Source: Streptomyces rhizoryzae (lineage in GTDB: Bacteria; Actinomycetota; Actinomycetes; Streptomycetales; Streptomycetaceae). Taken from it: 64,000 nt of DNA. This document shows, one piece after another, positions 7,225 to 16,129 of the stretch; position 1 is the first letter of the stretch; each line of letters begins with the position of its first letter. The stretch lies in NCBI RefSeq assembly GCF_023155275.1, contig NZ_JALMUV010000003.1:186001-250000 (forward strand), written 5' to 3'. The position numbers and the translations under genes are program-made. A model generated the notes under the pieces. That model did not search any database. It saw only the letters and a list, made by a program, of their open reading frames with translations, and was not told where the DNA came from.

Positions 7225-9147
7225 GTGTCGCGCGTCAGCTTCTTCCCTCGTCCCCTCCGTGGCCGCCGCTCGGGCCGGTACCGTCCGCCCGCGGATACGT
7301 GGTGGGGGAGGGCCGGGCGCACGGCGGTGGAGACGGCCGCGGCGGGCCTGGCGGCCGTGGGGGTGTTCCTGGCGGTCATGCGCCTGGGGCGCCTGCCGCA
7401 CCCGGCGTTCCAGCTCCTGGCACTGCTCGTCGGCGCGGCGCTGTTCCCCCTGCGCCGCCGGCTCCCCGAGGCGGTGCTCCTGGCGCTGGCGGTGCTGACG
7501 GGCCTCGCGCCGGGCGTCGGGCCGATCACGGCCGTGACCGCGTACACGGTGGCCCGCCGCACGGTGCGGACCCGCCGCCTGATGCGGCTGCTCCTTGCGG
7601 CCGGTGCGCTCGTCCTGGCGTCCGCGGCGGCGGCCGCGCCCTGGCTCGGGCCCGGTTCCGTGCCCTACGGGCTGGCGCTGGGCCTGGCCCTCGCGCCGAC
7701 CGCCGTGATCGTCCCCGGCCTGGTCGGCACCGCGAACGGACAGCAGGGCCGCCTGGTGCGGGCGCTGCGCGAGCGCGGTGCCGCCGCGGAACGGGCCCGC
7801 CGGTTCGCCGACAGCGAGGCGCGCATCCACGAGCGGTCCCGCATCGCCGCGGAGATGCACGACCTGGTGGGCCACCGGCTCAGCCTCATCTCCCTGCACT
7901 CGGGCGGACTGGAACTGGCGCTGGAGCGAGCCGCCCCCGAACTGCGCGAGGAGGCGGTCCTGGTCCGGCGGGCCACCCGCGACGCGATGCGCGAACTGCG
8001 GCAGGCGCTCGGGGTGCTCGGACCGCTCGGCCGCGACACCGGCCCGGACGCGCTCACGGACGCCACCGGCACCCGCGCCGACATCGAGGCGCTGGTCGCG
8101 CAGTCCCGCGACGGAGGGATCGCGGTCCGACTGGAATGGACCGGCCCGGACCTCGACACCCGCCCGGCGGGCGTCCGCCGCGCCGTGCACCGGGTGGTCC
8201 GGGAGGCCCTGACCAATGTGCACCGGTACGCGGCAGCGGCGCACGTCACGGTCCGCATCGGGCACGACGAGGACCGGGTGCGGGTCACCGTGCGGAACGG
8301 CGCACCGCCGGGGGCGGGGACGGCTCCGGCGGGGGCCGGGGGTCGGCAACGCCCGTTCCAGGGGCCCGGGTCCGGGCCGGGGCCCGGGCAGGGACACGGT
8401 CCGGGGGCTGCGGAGGCTGCGGAACGGGCTCCCGCGGGCGAACCGTCGGCCGCCGGCGGCCCGGCGGCCTCCCGCGGTCCTTCCGGTCCCGCTGCGGCGT
8501 GGGACTCCGCGGCGGGACCGGGCAGCGGCCGCGGTCTGACCGGCCTGCGGGAGCGGGTGGAGCTGCTCGGCGGGACGTTCGAGGCGGGCGGGCTGCCGAC
8601 CGGTGGCTTCCAGGTGGTCGCGGAGGTGCCGGCCGAGCCCGGTGAGGCCCGCGCACCGAAGCCGCCCGCCGGCCCGCCGGCCGCGTTCGGCACCGCGGGC
8701 GGCGACGTGCCGGCCGCCTGGGAGACCCCGCCCGGCGGGGCGGAGCCGGCTCTGCGCGGGCGCCGGGCCGTCGAGGCCCTGCCGCTCGCCTTCGGACTGG
8801 TGGCGCTGTGCGTCCTGATGGTCCTGGGGACCGCCTTCGTCTACGCGACCCGGCCGCACCAGGAAGCCGGACCGCCACCGCTCCCGCACCTCGGCATGAC
8901 CTACCAGGAGGTGGCGGCGACCGGCGTCCTGGACAACGCGGCGGTACGGGCCGCGGCCACCGGCCACGAACCGCCGCGGCCCGCCGGTGCGGCCGGGTGC
9001 CTGTACCCGTTCAACGGCGGCACCGAGAGCCGCCCCGGCAGCCTCACCATCACCCGCTACTGCTTCGACGCCGCGCAGCGCCTGATCACCATCGACCGCT
9101 TCACCGTCCCGTCGGTCCGGGACGCCGCACCCTGGGAGACACCGTGA
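7225..9147 (+). CDS. two-component sensor histidine kinase (NarL/DesK class) with extra C-terminal sensor segment
   Basis: The GTG at 7225 gives 640 residues. Residues about 25-170 form several membrane helices. The HisKA_3 box has its phosphorylated His at residue 212 (AEMHDLVGHRLSLIS). The ATPase N box REALTNVH is near 326-333 and the G box GRGLTGLRERV near 435. Between them is a 75-residue Gly/Pro/Ala-rich insertion (about 360-436). After the ATPase domain comes another membrane helix (about 519-541) and a 100-residue outer part with two cysteines, which is unusual for this class. The stop overlaps the GTG of the response regulator, so the two are co-translated. The system precedes an ABC exporter, its likely target. 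Confidence 0.85.
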   Translation: MSRVSFFPRPLRGRRSGRYRPPADTWWGRAGRTAVETAAAGLAAVGVFLAVMRLGRLPHPAFQLLALLVGAALFPLRRRLPEAVLLALAVLTGLAPGVGPITAVTAYTVARRTVRTRRLMRLLLAAGALVLASAAAAAPWLGPGSVPYGLALGLALAPTAVIVPGLVGTANGQQGRLVRALRERGAAAERARRFADSEARIHERSRIAAEMHDLVGHRLSLISLHSGGLELALERAAPELREEAVLVRRATRDAMRELRQALGVLGPLGRDTGPDALTDATGTRADIEALVAQSRDGGIAVRLEWTGPDLDTRPAGVRRAVHRVVREALTNVHRYAAAAHVTVRIGHDEDRVRVTVRNGAPPGAGTAPAGAGGRQRPFQGPGSGPGPGQGHGPGAAEAAERAPAGEPSAAGGPAASRGPSGPAAAWDSAAGPGSGRGLTGLRERVELLGGTFEAGGLPTGGFQVVAEVPAEPGEARAPKPPAGPPAAFGTAGGDVPAAWETPPGGAEPALRGRRAVEALPLAFGLVALCVLMVLGTAFVYATRPHQEAGPPPLPHLGMTYQEVAATGVLDNAAVRAAATGHEPPRPAGAAGCLYPFNGGTESRPGSLTITRYCFDAAQRLITIDRFTVPSVRDAAPWETP

Positions 9148-9821
9148 CCGCACCCGCCCCGCCGATCCGGGTCCTGCTCGCCGACGACGAAGCGATGATC
9201 CGGCACGGTGTCCGCCTGATCCTCCGGCACGCCGACGGCATCGAGGTGGTGGCCGAGGCCGCGGACGGCCGCCAGGCCGTCGAACTGGCCGCCGCCCACC
9301 GCCCCGACGTCGCCCTGGTGGACATCCGGATGCCGGTGTGCGACGGCCTGGCCGCGATCGCCCCGCTGCTCGCCCTCGATCCCGCCCCGCGCGTGGTGAT
9401 GCTGACGACGTTCGGCGACGAGGCCAACGTCATCCGGGCGCTGCGGGAAGGCGCCGCGGGCTTCCTCCTGAAGGACGAGGGGCCGCAGGAGCTGATCAGC
9501 GCGGTGCGCGCGGCCGCCGCCGGCGACGCCGTGCTCTCACCGGGCGTCACCGGGACGGTGATCGGCCGCATGCTGAGCGGCGGCGAGCCGGCCGCCGGCG
9601 GCCCCGCGCGCACGGACGAGCGGATCGCCCGGCTCACCACCCGGGAACGGGAGGTCCTGGCGATGCTCGGCGAGGGACTGTCCAACCAGCGGATCGCCGA
9701 ACGGCTCGGCATCGGGATCGGCACGGTGAAGACCCATGTGCGCGCGGTCCTGGACAAGACCGGTTCGGCGAGCCGCGTCCAGGCGGCGCTCCTCGCCCAC
9801 CGGACCGGCCTGGCCTCCTGA
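9144..9821 (+). CDS. LuxR/NarL-family response regulator
   Basis: The protein has 225 residues from a GTG that overlaps the kinase stop (GTGA). The receiver domain has the acidic pair in LLADDEAMIRHG, the phosphorylated Asp at residue 60 (LVDIRMPVCDG) and Lys110. A LuxR-type helix-turn-helix fills about residues 160-217 (LTTREREVLAMLGEGLSNQR). It should dimerise when phosphorylated by the upstream kinase and bind DNA. The ABC transporter genes begin 245 bases downstream on the same strand, and by analogy with BceRS/LiaRS-like sets they are the probable target. Confidence 0.9.
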   Translation: MTAPAPPIRVLLADDEAMIRHGVRLILRHADGIEVVAEAADGRQAVELAAAHRPDVALVDIRMPVCDGLAAIAPLLALDPAPRVVMLTTFGDEANVIRALREGAAGFLLKDEGPQELISAVRAAAAGDAVLSPGVTGTVIGRMLSGGEPAAGGPARTDERIARLTTREREVLAMLGEGLSNQRIAERLGIGIGTVKTHVRAVLDKTGSASRVQAALLAHRTGLAS

Positions 9822-10066
9822 GTCTGCCGCCGGTGAGCCGGCCTTCCCGCGGGGTCCGGTCGTGCCGCCGGCCGCTTCCTGCCGGCCGGGGCCCGGCCGG
9901 CCGGGCTCTGCCTTCGGAGAGAGGCGGACGGTGGCGGCACTGCCTTTGGGAAGAGCTCAACTCAGGCCCTCAGGCTGACATGTACGCAGGTCAGGGCGGT
10001 GACGATGGAGGGGTCCTCCCGGCCCCCGGCTCCTCGCCGGGGCCGGCCGCCTGACCTGGAGTACCC

Positions 10067-10909
10067 ATGCCGCCCACCCCGCCCGCGCCGCAGCCGTCCC
10101 CGTCCCTCCGCTCCTCCCGCTCCTCCCGCCTGCCCGGTGCCACCGGCGTCGCTGGTGCCTCCGGTGCCGAACCGGCCGCCCGGGCGGCCGGCCTGACCAA
10201 GGTGTACGGAACGGGGGACCACCAGGTCACCGCCCTCGACGAGGTGACCGTCGAGTTCGCCCGCGGCCGGTTCACCGCCGTGATGGGCCCCTCCGGGTCC
10301 GGCAAGTCCACCCTGATGCACTGCATGGCCGGGCTGGACCCGGTGACCTCGGGTTCGGTGCGGATCGGCGGCGTCGAGCTGGCGTCCCTGAACGAGCGTG
10401 CCCTGACCCGGCTGCGGCGCGACAAGGTCGGGTTCGTGTTCCAGGGCTTCAACCTGCTGCCGACCCTCACCGCCGCGGAGAACATCGTGCTGCCGCTGCG
10501 GCTCGCCGGGCGGAAGCCGGAGGCGGCCTGGCTGGCGGCGGTGACCGGCACCGTCGGCCTGGCCGACCGGCTCGGCCACCGGCCCGCGGAGCTGTCCGGC
10601 GGGCAGCAGCAGCGGGTCGCGGTGGCCCGTGCCCTGCTCTCCCGCCCGGAGATCGTCTTCGCCGACGAGCCGACCGGCAACCTCGACTCACGGACCGGCG
10701 CCGAGGTCCTCGGCTTCCTGCGCGACTCGGTACGCGAGCTGGGCCAGACGGTGGTGATGGTCACCCACGACCCGGTGGCCGCCGCCCACGCCGACCGGGT
10801 GGTGTTCCTCGCCGACGGCCGCGTCGTGGACGAACTGCACGAGCCGGCCGCCGACGCGGTCCTGGCCCGGATGCTCCGCTTCGAGTCCCGCGGCGGCGGA
10901 CACCGCTGA
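10067..10909 (+). CDS. ABC transporter ATP-binding protein (MacB/LolD type)
   Basis: The protein has 280 residues, with Walker A GPSGSGKST at 74-82, signature LSGGQQQR at about 176-183 and Walker B IVFADEP at about 196-202. The LoID/MacB hallmark (ALDEVTVEFARGRFTAVMG) is clear. About 40 residues before the ATPase domain are Ser/Pro/Ala-rich and seem disordered. GGAG precedes the ATG by six bases. It powers the FtsX-type permease encoded 104 bases downstream. Sets like this export or disengage membrane-active peptides or lipids rather than import nutrients. Confidence 0.9.
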   Translation: MPPTPPAPQPSPSLRSSRSSRLPGATGVAGASGAEPAARAAGLTKVYGTGDHQVTALDEVTVEFARGRFTAVMGPSGSGKSTLMHCMAGLDPVTSGSVRIGGVELASLNERALTRLRRDKVGFVFQGFNLLPTLTAAENIVLPLRLAGRKPEAAWLAAVTGTVGLADRLGHRPAELSGGQQQRVAVARALLSRPEIVFADEPTGNLDSRTGAEVLGFLRDSVRELGQTVVMVTHDPVAAAHADRVVFLADGRVVDELHEPAADAVLARMLRFESRGGGHR

Positions 10910-11013
10910 ACCGCAGCCGGTCCGGCCGCCCGCCCCTCCCCACCGCTCCCCGAACACCCCGCCCACCCCGGCCACCGCGTCCTCCCGCCCCTTCCCGAAC
11001 CCGAAAGGTCCCC

Positions 11014-13578
11014 ATGCTCAGAACTGCCCTGCGCAACGTCCTGGCGCACAAGGCCCGCCTGCTGCTGACCGTTCTCGCGGTCTGCCTGGGGGTCGCGTTC
11101 GTCAGCGGCACCCTGGTCTTCACCGACTCCTCCGCCGCGGCCTACCGCGCCGCCGCCTCCAAGAACTACGCGGACACCGCGGTCACCGTCCTCCCCGAGG
11201 ACCCCCCGCCGGGGGCCGCCGCCGACCGGTCCGCACCCGCCCTCGACGACGCGCTCGCCCGGAGACTGGCCGCGGTGCCCGGCGTCACCGCCGTCCGCCC
11301 GTCGGCCGACGGCTCGGCCACCCTGAACGCGGCGGACGGCACCCCGCTACGGGCCGGCCAGGCGTGGGCGAACCTGGCCGCCGCCTACGTACCCGGCAAG
11401 GACGCCAAGGACCCCCGCTACCCGCTGGCCGAGGGCCGCGCCCCGCGGAACGGCACCGAACTCGCCGTGGACAGCGGCACCGCCACCGCCGGCGGCTTCC
11501 GCATCGGCGACCTCGTCACGCTGGCCACCGACGGCCCGGTCATGACCAAACGGCTCGTCGGCATCGTCACCACCCAGGACCCCCGGGTGACCGCCGGCGG
11601 CACCCTGGCGCTGTTCGACAGGGCGACCGCCCAGAAGCTGTTCGCGTCCCCGGGCCACTACACCGGCATCGACCTGGCCGCCGCGCCCGGCACCGACCCC
11701 TCGGCGCTCGCCGACCGGGTCGCCACCGTCCTCCCGGCCGGCCGGGCCGAGGCCGTCACCGGCGCCGCGCAGGCCGCCCAGCAGACCGTGCTGGTGGACA
11801 CCCTGACCCGCGGCTACGCGAAACTGCCGCTGATCTTCGCCGGGGTCTCACTGTTCATCGGCTCGTTCCTCATCGTCAACACCTTCACCATGCTGGTGAC
11901 CCGGCGGACCCGGGAGATCGCGCTGCTGCGGGCGATCGGCGCGGGACGCCGCCAGGTCGTCAACTCCGTCCTGCTGGAGGCGCTGCTGGTCGGCCTCGCC
12001 GCCTCGGCGGCCGGCTTCGTGCTCGGCCTCGGCATCGCCGCCGTCCTGCCCGACGTCCTGAGCACCGCCGCGGACCCGCTGCCGCGCGGCCCCCTGGTCA
12101 TCGGCCCGCGCCCGGTCCTGGCGGCGCTCGGCGTGGGGGTGGGCGTCACCGTGCTCGCGGCGTGGCTGCCGTCCCGCCGGGCGGCGAAGGTCGCGCCCCT
12201 GGAGGCCCTGCGCGCGGCCGAGCAGCCGCCGTCCGCCACCCGGACCCGGATCCGCGGCGCGGCGGGGCTGGTCCTGCTCGTCCTCGGCGCCGGCCTGCTG
12301 GTCTCGCTCACCGGCGTCAAGGACGCGTCGGTCGCCAACCTCCAGCGTGCGATGGCCGGTTGCGGCATCCTCGTCCTCGCCCTGCTCGTGCTGGCGCCGC
12401 TGCTCGCCGCCCCGGTGATCCGGCTGACCGGGCGCCTGACCGACCGCTTCGGGATCACCGGCCGGCTCGCCGGCCAGAACGCGCTGCGCGACCCGCGGCG
12501 CACCGCGGCCACCGCCTCGGCCCTGATGATCAGCACGGCCCTGGTCGCCGGGCTCGCGGTCCTCGGCAACTCCACCGGGCAGGCCCTCGACCGCCAGGCG
12601 GCGGCCGGTCTCGGCGCCGACTACGTGATCAGCACCCGCACCCCCACGACCGGTGTCGACCCGGCCGCCGTCCGCGCGGTGGCCGGCACCCCGGGCGTCC
12701 GCACCGCGACCGCCGTCGCGGACTCCACCCTCGTCGCCGGCGGCCACGTCCGGCAGATCTCCGGCGTCGATGCCGCCACGGTGAACGACGTCATCACGCT
12801 CGACTTCGTCAGCGGCTCCGCGACCGGCCTCGGACCGGGCCGGATCGCCGTCTCCCGCACCCTCGCCCGCGAACAGGGCCTGCGCACCGGCAGCCGCCTC
12901 GCCGCCCGGATGGGCAGCGACCAGGCCCTCCGGCAGTACACCGTCGTGGGCGTCTACCAGGACAACCCCGTCGCCCACGACGCGCTGGGCGCCCGTACGG
13001 AGGTCCAGCGCCACGCCTACGCACCCGGCTCCGTCCAGCGCGTCCTCGTCCGCACCGTCAGCGGCACGGCCTCGCCCGTCACCGAGGCCCGACTCCGCAC
13101 CGCCGTGGGCCGCAACCCGCTGCTGACGGTGCAGGACCGCCAGGCACTCGTCCACGAGGCCGCCGGCACCCTGGGCAACCTGCTGACGCTGATGTACGGG
13201 CTGTTCGCCCTCGGCGCCGTGATCGCCGCGCTCGGCATCGCCAACACCCTGGCCATGTCGGTCTCCGAACGCACACGGGAGATCGGCGTACTGCGCGCCC
13301 TCGGCATGGACCGGTCCGGCGTCCGGCGCATGGTCCGCCTGGAGGCGGTGACGGTGGCCGCGTTCGGCACGCTGCTCGGCCTGGCCGGCGGGCTGTTCGG
13401 TGCCTGGGAGGTCGGGGCGCTGGCCAACGGCGCGATCGCCCAGTACACCATGGTGCCGCCCTGGGGCACGCTGCTGCTCCTCTGCCTGGTCTCACCGGCC
13501 ATCGGCGCCCTGGCGGCCGCCCTCCCGGCCCACCGCGCCGCCGCCCTGAGCCCCCTGAAGGCCGTCGCGGAGTCGTGA
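11014..13578 (+). CDS. ABC transporter permease, FtsX/MacB family
   Basis: The protein has 854 residues. An N-terminal helix (MLRTALRNVLAHKARLLLTV) is followed by a large extracytoplasmic domain, three central helices, a second outer domain and three C-terminal helices. This is the duplicated FtsX layout of actinomycete permeases. The repeated motif TREIALLRAIGAGRRQV at about residue 295 and TREIGVLRALGMDRSGV at about residue 755 marks the two FtsX domains. GAAAGG lies five bases before the ATG. It forms a complex with the preceding ATPase and is probably controlled by the upstream two-component system. Substrate unknown; antimicrobial peptide or cell-wall-lipid stress is the usual role. Confidence 0.9.
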   Translation: MLRTALRNVLAHKARLLLTVLAVCLGVAFVSGTLVFTDSSAAAYRAAASKNYADTAVTVLPEDPPPGAAADRSAPALDDALARRLAAVPGVTAVRPSADGSATLNAADGTPLRAGQAWANLAAAYVPGKDAKDPRYPLAEGRAPRNGTELAVDSGTATAGGFRIGDLVTLATDGPVMTKRLVGIVTTQDPRVTAGGTLALFDRATAQKLFASPGHYTGIDLAAAPGTDPSALADRVATVLPAGRAEAVTGAAQAAQQTVLVDTLTRGYAKLPLIFAGVSLFIGSFLIVNTFTMLVTRRTREIALLRAIGAGRRQVVNSVLLEALLVGLAASAAGFVLGLGIAAVLPDVLSTAADPLPRGPLVIGPRPVLAALGVGVGVTVLAAWLPSRRAAKVAPLEALRAAEQPPSATRTRIRGAAGLVLLVLGAGLLVSLTGVKDASVANLQRAMAGCGILVLALLVLAPLLAAPVIRLTGRLTDRFGITGRLAGQNALRDPRRTAATASALMISTALVAGLAVLGNSTGQALDRQAAAGLGADYVISTRTPTTGVDPAAVRAVAGTPGVRTATAVADSTLVAGGHVRQISGVDAATVNDVITLDFVSGSATGLGPGRIAVSRTLAREQGLRTGSRLAARMGSDQALRQYTVVGVYQDNPVAHDALGARTEVQRHAYAPGSVQRVLVRTVSGTASPVTEARLRTAVGRNPLLTVQDRQALVHEAAGTLGNLLTLMYGLFALGAVIAALGIANTLAMSVSERTREIGVLRALGMDRSGVRRMVRLEAVTVAAFGTLLGLAGGLFGAWEVGALANGAIAQYTMVPPWGTLLLLCLVSPAIGALAAALPAHRAAALSPLKAVAES

Positions 13579-13937
13579 GGGGGTGGGGGCGTGGGTGGTC
13601 GGGGCCCCCGGGATACCGGCCCCTGCCACCGCGCCCCCACCTCCTCCGGCCGCCGTCCCGGCCCGTGTCAGCCGAGGAGGAGCGGGAGCCGCCCGGCGAG
13701 AGCGCCCCGTGCGCCCTGCTCCGACCGCCGTGCGCAACGCCGTCCAGGAGCGGGGGAAATGGTCCACCGCGGCACGGTAGTGCCGGACCGGAACGGCGAA
13801 CAAGTCGACGAGGGCGGCGAGTTGCGGCGCAAGGCCGGTCGGCCGGGCGGGGGCTTCCGGCATCGGGCCGGCTGCTGGCCGCGCGGGCCGGGAAGACGTC
13901 CGCCAACCGGTATGCCAGGGCCACTAGAGTCCCGCTC
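13579..13937. other. intergenic region without a supported gene
   Basis: A minus-strand stretch near 13730-13850 reads LAALVDLFAVPVRHYRAAVD without a good start or family match. It may be a gene remnant. The 3' end of the region holds the promoter of the next gene. Confidence 0.4.
13925..13937 (+). promoter_or_regulatory. -10 element of a leaderless promoter
   Basis: TAGAGT at 13925-13930 matches the Streptomyces housekeeping -10 consensus and ends seven bases before the ATG at 13938. The transcript most likely begins at or next to the start codon. Confidence 0.55.
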
Positions 13938-14363
13938 ATGTCACTGTCGAAGCGAGAACGAGAGCTGTTCCTGGCCGAACCCCACGTCGGTGCCCTGTCG
14001 GTGGTCGAACGACCGGACCGCGCACCGCTGACGGTCCCCATCTGGTACCACTACACCCCGGGCGGCGAGCTGTGGGTGCGGACGGGGCCCGATTCCCGGA
14101 AGGCGCGGGCGATCCGCTCCGCCGGACGGTTCACCATGATGGTGCAGCGCACCGATCCGACGGTGCGCTACGTATCGGTCGAGGGCCCGGTGACCAGGAC
14201 GGAGCCGGACAGCCCGGAGCGTTCCCGGGAGATCGCCGCCCGGTACCTCCCGGAGGACAAGGTCGCCGGCTTCGTCGAGTACGACCGGACCCACCTGGGT
14301 GAGCACGTCCTGTTCCACATGCGGCCGGAGAACTGGCTCTCCCTCGACATGGGCGCCTTCTGA
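13938..14363 (+). CDS. pyridoxamine 5'-phosphate oxidase family (split-barrel flavin/F420-binding) protein
   Basis: The 141-residue protein begins MSLSKRERELFLAEPHVGAL and has the split beta-barrel pattern VPIWYHYTPGGELWVRTGPD, SRKARAIRSAGRFTMMVQ and YVSVEGPVT. This is the actinomycete group that binds F420, FMN or heme and reduces diverse small molecules. It is too short to be a true PdxH and lacks the PLP site. A -10 hexamer just before the ATG suggests a leaderless single-gene transcript. Substrate unknown. Confidence 0.8.
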   Translation: MSLSKRERELFLAEPHVGALSVVERPDRAPLTVPIWYHYTPGGELWVRTGPDSRKARAIRSAGRFTMMVQRTDPTVRYVSVEGPVTRTEPDSPERSREIAARYLPEDKVAGFVEYDRTHLGEHVLFHMRPENWLSLDMGAF

Positions 14364-14430
14364 CCGCGCAGACGGCCGATCGCCCCCGCTGACGCGTCAT
14401 CGTCGGGGCGTCTTCCCCGCCCGGGTGCCG

Positions 14431-14505
14431 TCCGCCTCCTCCGGCTCCTCCGTCTCCTCCGGCTCCTCCGGCTCCTGCGCCTCCTCTGACTCCTGCGTCT
14501 CCTCG
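14431..14505. repeat. degenerate trinucleotide/9-mer repeat (CTC-rich)
   Basis: The stretch is an imperfect run of CTCCTCCGG-like units. On the minus strand it codes for alternating Glu/Pro/Thr residues in the acidic tail of the possible remnant. Confidence 0.7.
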
Positions 14506-14525
14506 TCCAGGCGTACGTGCTGGCC

Positions 14526-14560
14526 GCTGCCCGCTGCCCGCTGCCCGCTGCCCGCTGCCC
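14526..14560. repeat. five perfect tandem copies of GCTGCCC
   Basis: Units lie at 14526, 14533, 14540, 14547 and 14554. Seven bases is not a multiple of three, so each gain or loss of a unit changes the reading frame of anything translated across it. Confidence 0.95.
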
Positions 14561-14737
14561 GCCGTCCGCGTTCCGGTGGAGCGGGGGCAGCCGCGGCTCG
14601 TACGTCTGGGCGAAGGGTCGCTCGACGGTGAGTTCGCTCTGCTTCCTGCTTGGTGGGGCGGGATCCTGGGAGGGGGGAGCCGGTGACCGGTGTCTGGCCG
14701 GCCGGTGCCGTGGGAGTGGGCGTGGGGGGCGACGGGA

Positions 14738-15016
14738 ATGACCCGAGATGCGGGGCGCCGTGGCGGCGTGGACGAGCAGGCCGTGCTGCTGGTGGCCGGG
14801 TTGGCCGATCTGGCGGTGAGCACGCTGGGTTCGGCGGTGGGGACGGTGCGCCAGCTGCTGCGCCGGGCCGATGCCGCGGAACTGGCCGCGGAGGCCGAAC
14901 AGGACCTGCGGGCCCGCGGCCGCCTGGCACTGGACCGGTACACCGCGGTACCCCCTGCCCACCTGGAGGTTCTCGCCAGGCACGCGCGCTCCCGGCAGGC
15001 CGCCGATGACGTCTGA
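14738..15016 (+). CDS. small helical protein upstream of polyprenyl synthase
   Basis: The protein has 92 residues (MTRDAGRRGGVDEQAVLLVA and on), mostly helical and Ala/Leu-rich, with a basic start and the stretch ADAAELAAEAEQDLRARGRL. Its stop at 15014-15016 overlaps the ATG of the next gene by 11 bases, so the two are translationally coupled. I recognise it only as a companion often seen before actinomycete polyprenyl synthases. The start is uncertain: a GTG 30 bases later is also possible. It may be a subunit or membrane tether of the synthase. Confidence 0.6.
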   Translation: MTRDAGRRGGVDEQAVLLVAGLADLAVSTLGSAVGTVRQLLRRADAAELAAEAEQDLRARGRLALDRYTAVPPAHLEVLARHARSRQAADDV

Positions 15017-16055
15017 GCGCTGGGACCCGGCCGCGTTCAAGACCCGCGTCGACGCGGTGCTGTCCGCGTTCGTCACACGGGAGGCCGAGGAGTTCGCGGC
15101 GATCGACCCGGCACTGGGCCCGGTCGCCGAACAGCTGGAAGCGGCGGTCGCGGACGGCAAGCGGCTGCGGGCGGCGTTCTGCTACTGGGGCTGGCGCGCG
15201 GCCCGGCAGCCGGACAGCGACGCGCTGCTCCGGGCGGCGGCCGCGCTCGAACTGGTCCACGCCGCCGCGGTCGTGCACGACGACCTCATCGACGACAGCC
15301 CCCTGCGGCACGGCCGGCCCACCGCCCAGCTCGCCCTGCGCGGAGCCGTGCGCCGCCGCCCGCGCGCCGCGGCCTCCGCCAGGTCGCTGGCGATGCTGGT
15401 GGGGGACCTGCTGATGGCACTGGCCGGGCAGCTGTTCGTCACCAGCGGTCTGCCCGGCGGGTATCTGGGCCGGGCGCGCCCGCTGTGGTCGGTGATGGCA
15501 CGGGAGCTGATCGCGGGGGAGTGCCTGGAGATCCTCCGTACCGGAGGCGCTCCGGACACCGCGGAGTCGCTGAAGGTGATCCGGTACAAGACCGCCAAGT
15601 ACACTGTGGAACAGCCCCTGTTGATCGGCGGCGCCCTGGCGGGCGCCGGTGAGCGGCTGCGCGCGGGCTACTCGGCGTACGGGCTGCCGCTGGGCGAGGC
15701 GTTCCAGCTGCGGGACGACCTGCTCGGCCTGTTCGGCGATCCGGCCCGCACCGGCAAGGACACCGCCGACGACGTACGCGGCCGCCGGCCCACGGCCCTG
15801 TGGGCGGAGACGTGGCGGATGGCGGGCGAGGAGGACCGGGAGCGCCTTCGAGAGCTGCTGGGCCGGCGCACACCGGACGGGCTGGACGCGGTCCGCGAGG
15901 TGATGCGGCGGCTGCGGGCCCCCGACCGTATCGAGGCCATGATCGCGGCCCGGGTGGAGGAAGCCCTGACCGCCCTGCACGCACTGGACGTGCCCGCGCA
16001 CGCCGCCGCGGCCCTGACCGCGTTGGCGCAGGCGGCGGCCCTCCGCCAGGCATGA
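15006..16055 (+). CDS. (E)-polyprenyl diphosphate synthase (trans-prenyltransferase)
   Basis: The protein has 349 residues. The first aspartate-rich motif DDLID is at 92-96 and the second region DDLLG at about 237-241. GKRLRAAF at 51-58 and KTAKYT at 195-200 bind diphosphate. It condenses isopentenyl diphosphate with an allylic primer using Mg2+. The residues four and five places before the first motif are alanines rather than aromatics, which suggests a product of C20 or longer (inference from known chain-length rules). The second motif lacks the usual third Asp. It sits between the small helical protein and the Lcp-like oxygenase in one operon, which suggests that its product is later cleaved or oxidised. 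Confidence 0.88.
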   Translation: MTSERWDPAAFKTRVDAVLSAFVTREAEEFAAIDPALGPVAEQLEAAVADGKRLRAAFCYWGWRAARQPDSDALLRAAAALELVHAAAVVHDDLIDDSPLRHGRPTAQLALRGAVRRRPRAAASARSLAMLVGDLLMALAGQLFVTSGLPGGYLGRARPLWSVMARELIAGECLEILRTGGAPDTAESLKVIRYKTAKYTVEQPLLIGGALAGAGERLRAGYSAYGLPLGEAFQLRDDLLGLFGDPARTGKDTADDVRGRRPTALWAETWRMAGEEDRERLRELLGRRTPDGLDAVREVMRRLRAPDRIEAMIAARVEEALTALHALDVPAHAAAALTALAQAAALRQA

Positions 16056-16129
16056 CGGGCCGTGCACCGGCCACCCGACCCGCGACGCCCGCCCCCGCGA
16101 GCCCGCAACCTCCCCACCACGGAGCCTCC

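Larger units (their letters stand above)
14397..14680 (-). pseudogene. possible gene remnant frameshifted at a heptanucleotide repeat
   Basis: On the minus strand, about 14560-14645 read as ELTVERPFAQTYEPRLPPLH with almost all third positions G or C, which suggests real coding. The frame then enters five copies of a 7-base repeat. In another frame the sequence continues as an acidic tail (RLDEETQESEEAQEPEEPEE and so on) to a stop at 14397. I find no start codon with a ribosome binding site. It could be a decayed gene, or one whose frame varies with repeat number. No family recognised. Confidence 0.25.

Noticed and set aside
13730..13863. Possible minus-strand peptide LAALVDLFAVPVRHYRAAVD
   Set aside because: It has no ribosome binding site, mixed third-position bias and no recognised family. 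Kept only as a note for the gap.
11364..14363. 999-codon plus-strand frame overlapping the ABC permease
   Set aside because: It reads as Arg/Pro-rich shadow sequence across the permease. Only its last 141 codons, from the ATG at 13938, form a real protein.
14431..14560. CRISPR-like repeat array
   Set aside because: The units are contiguous 7- and 9-base repeats without spacers, so they are simple tandem repeats.
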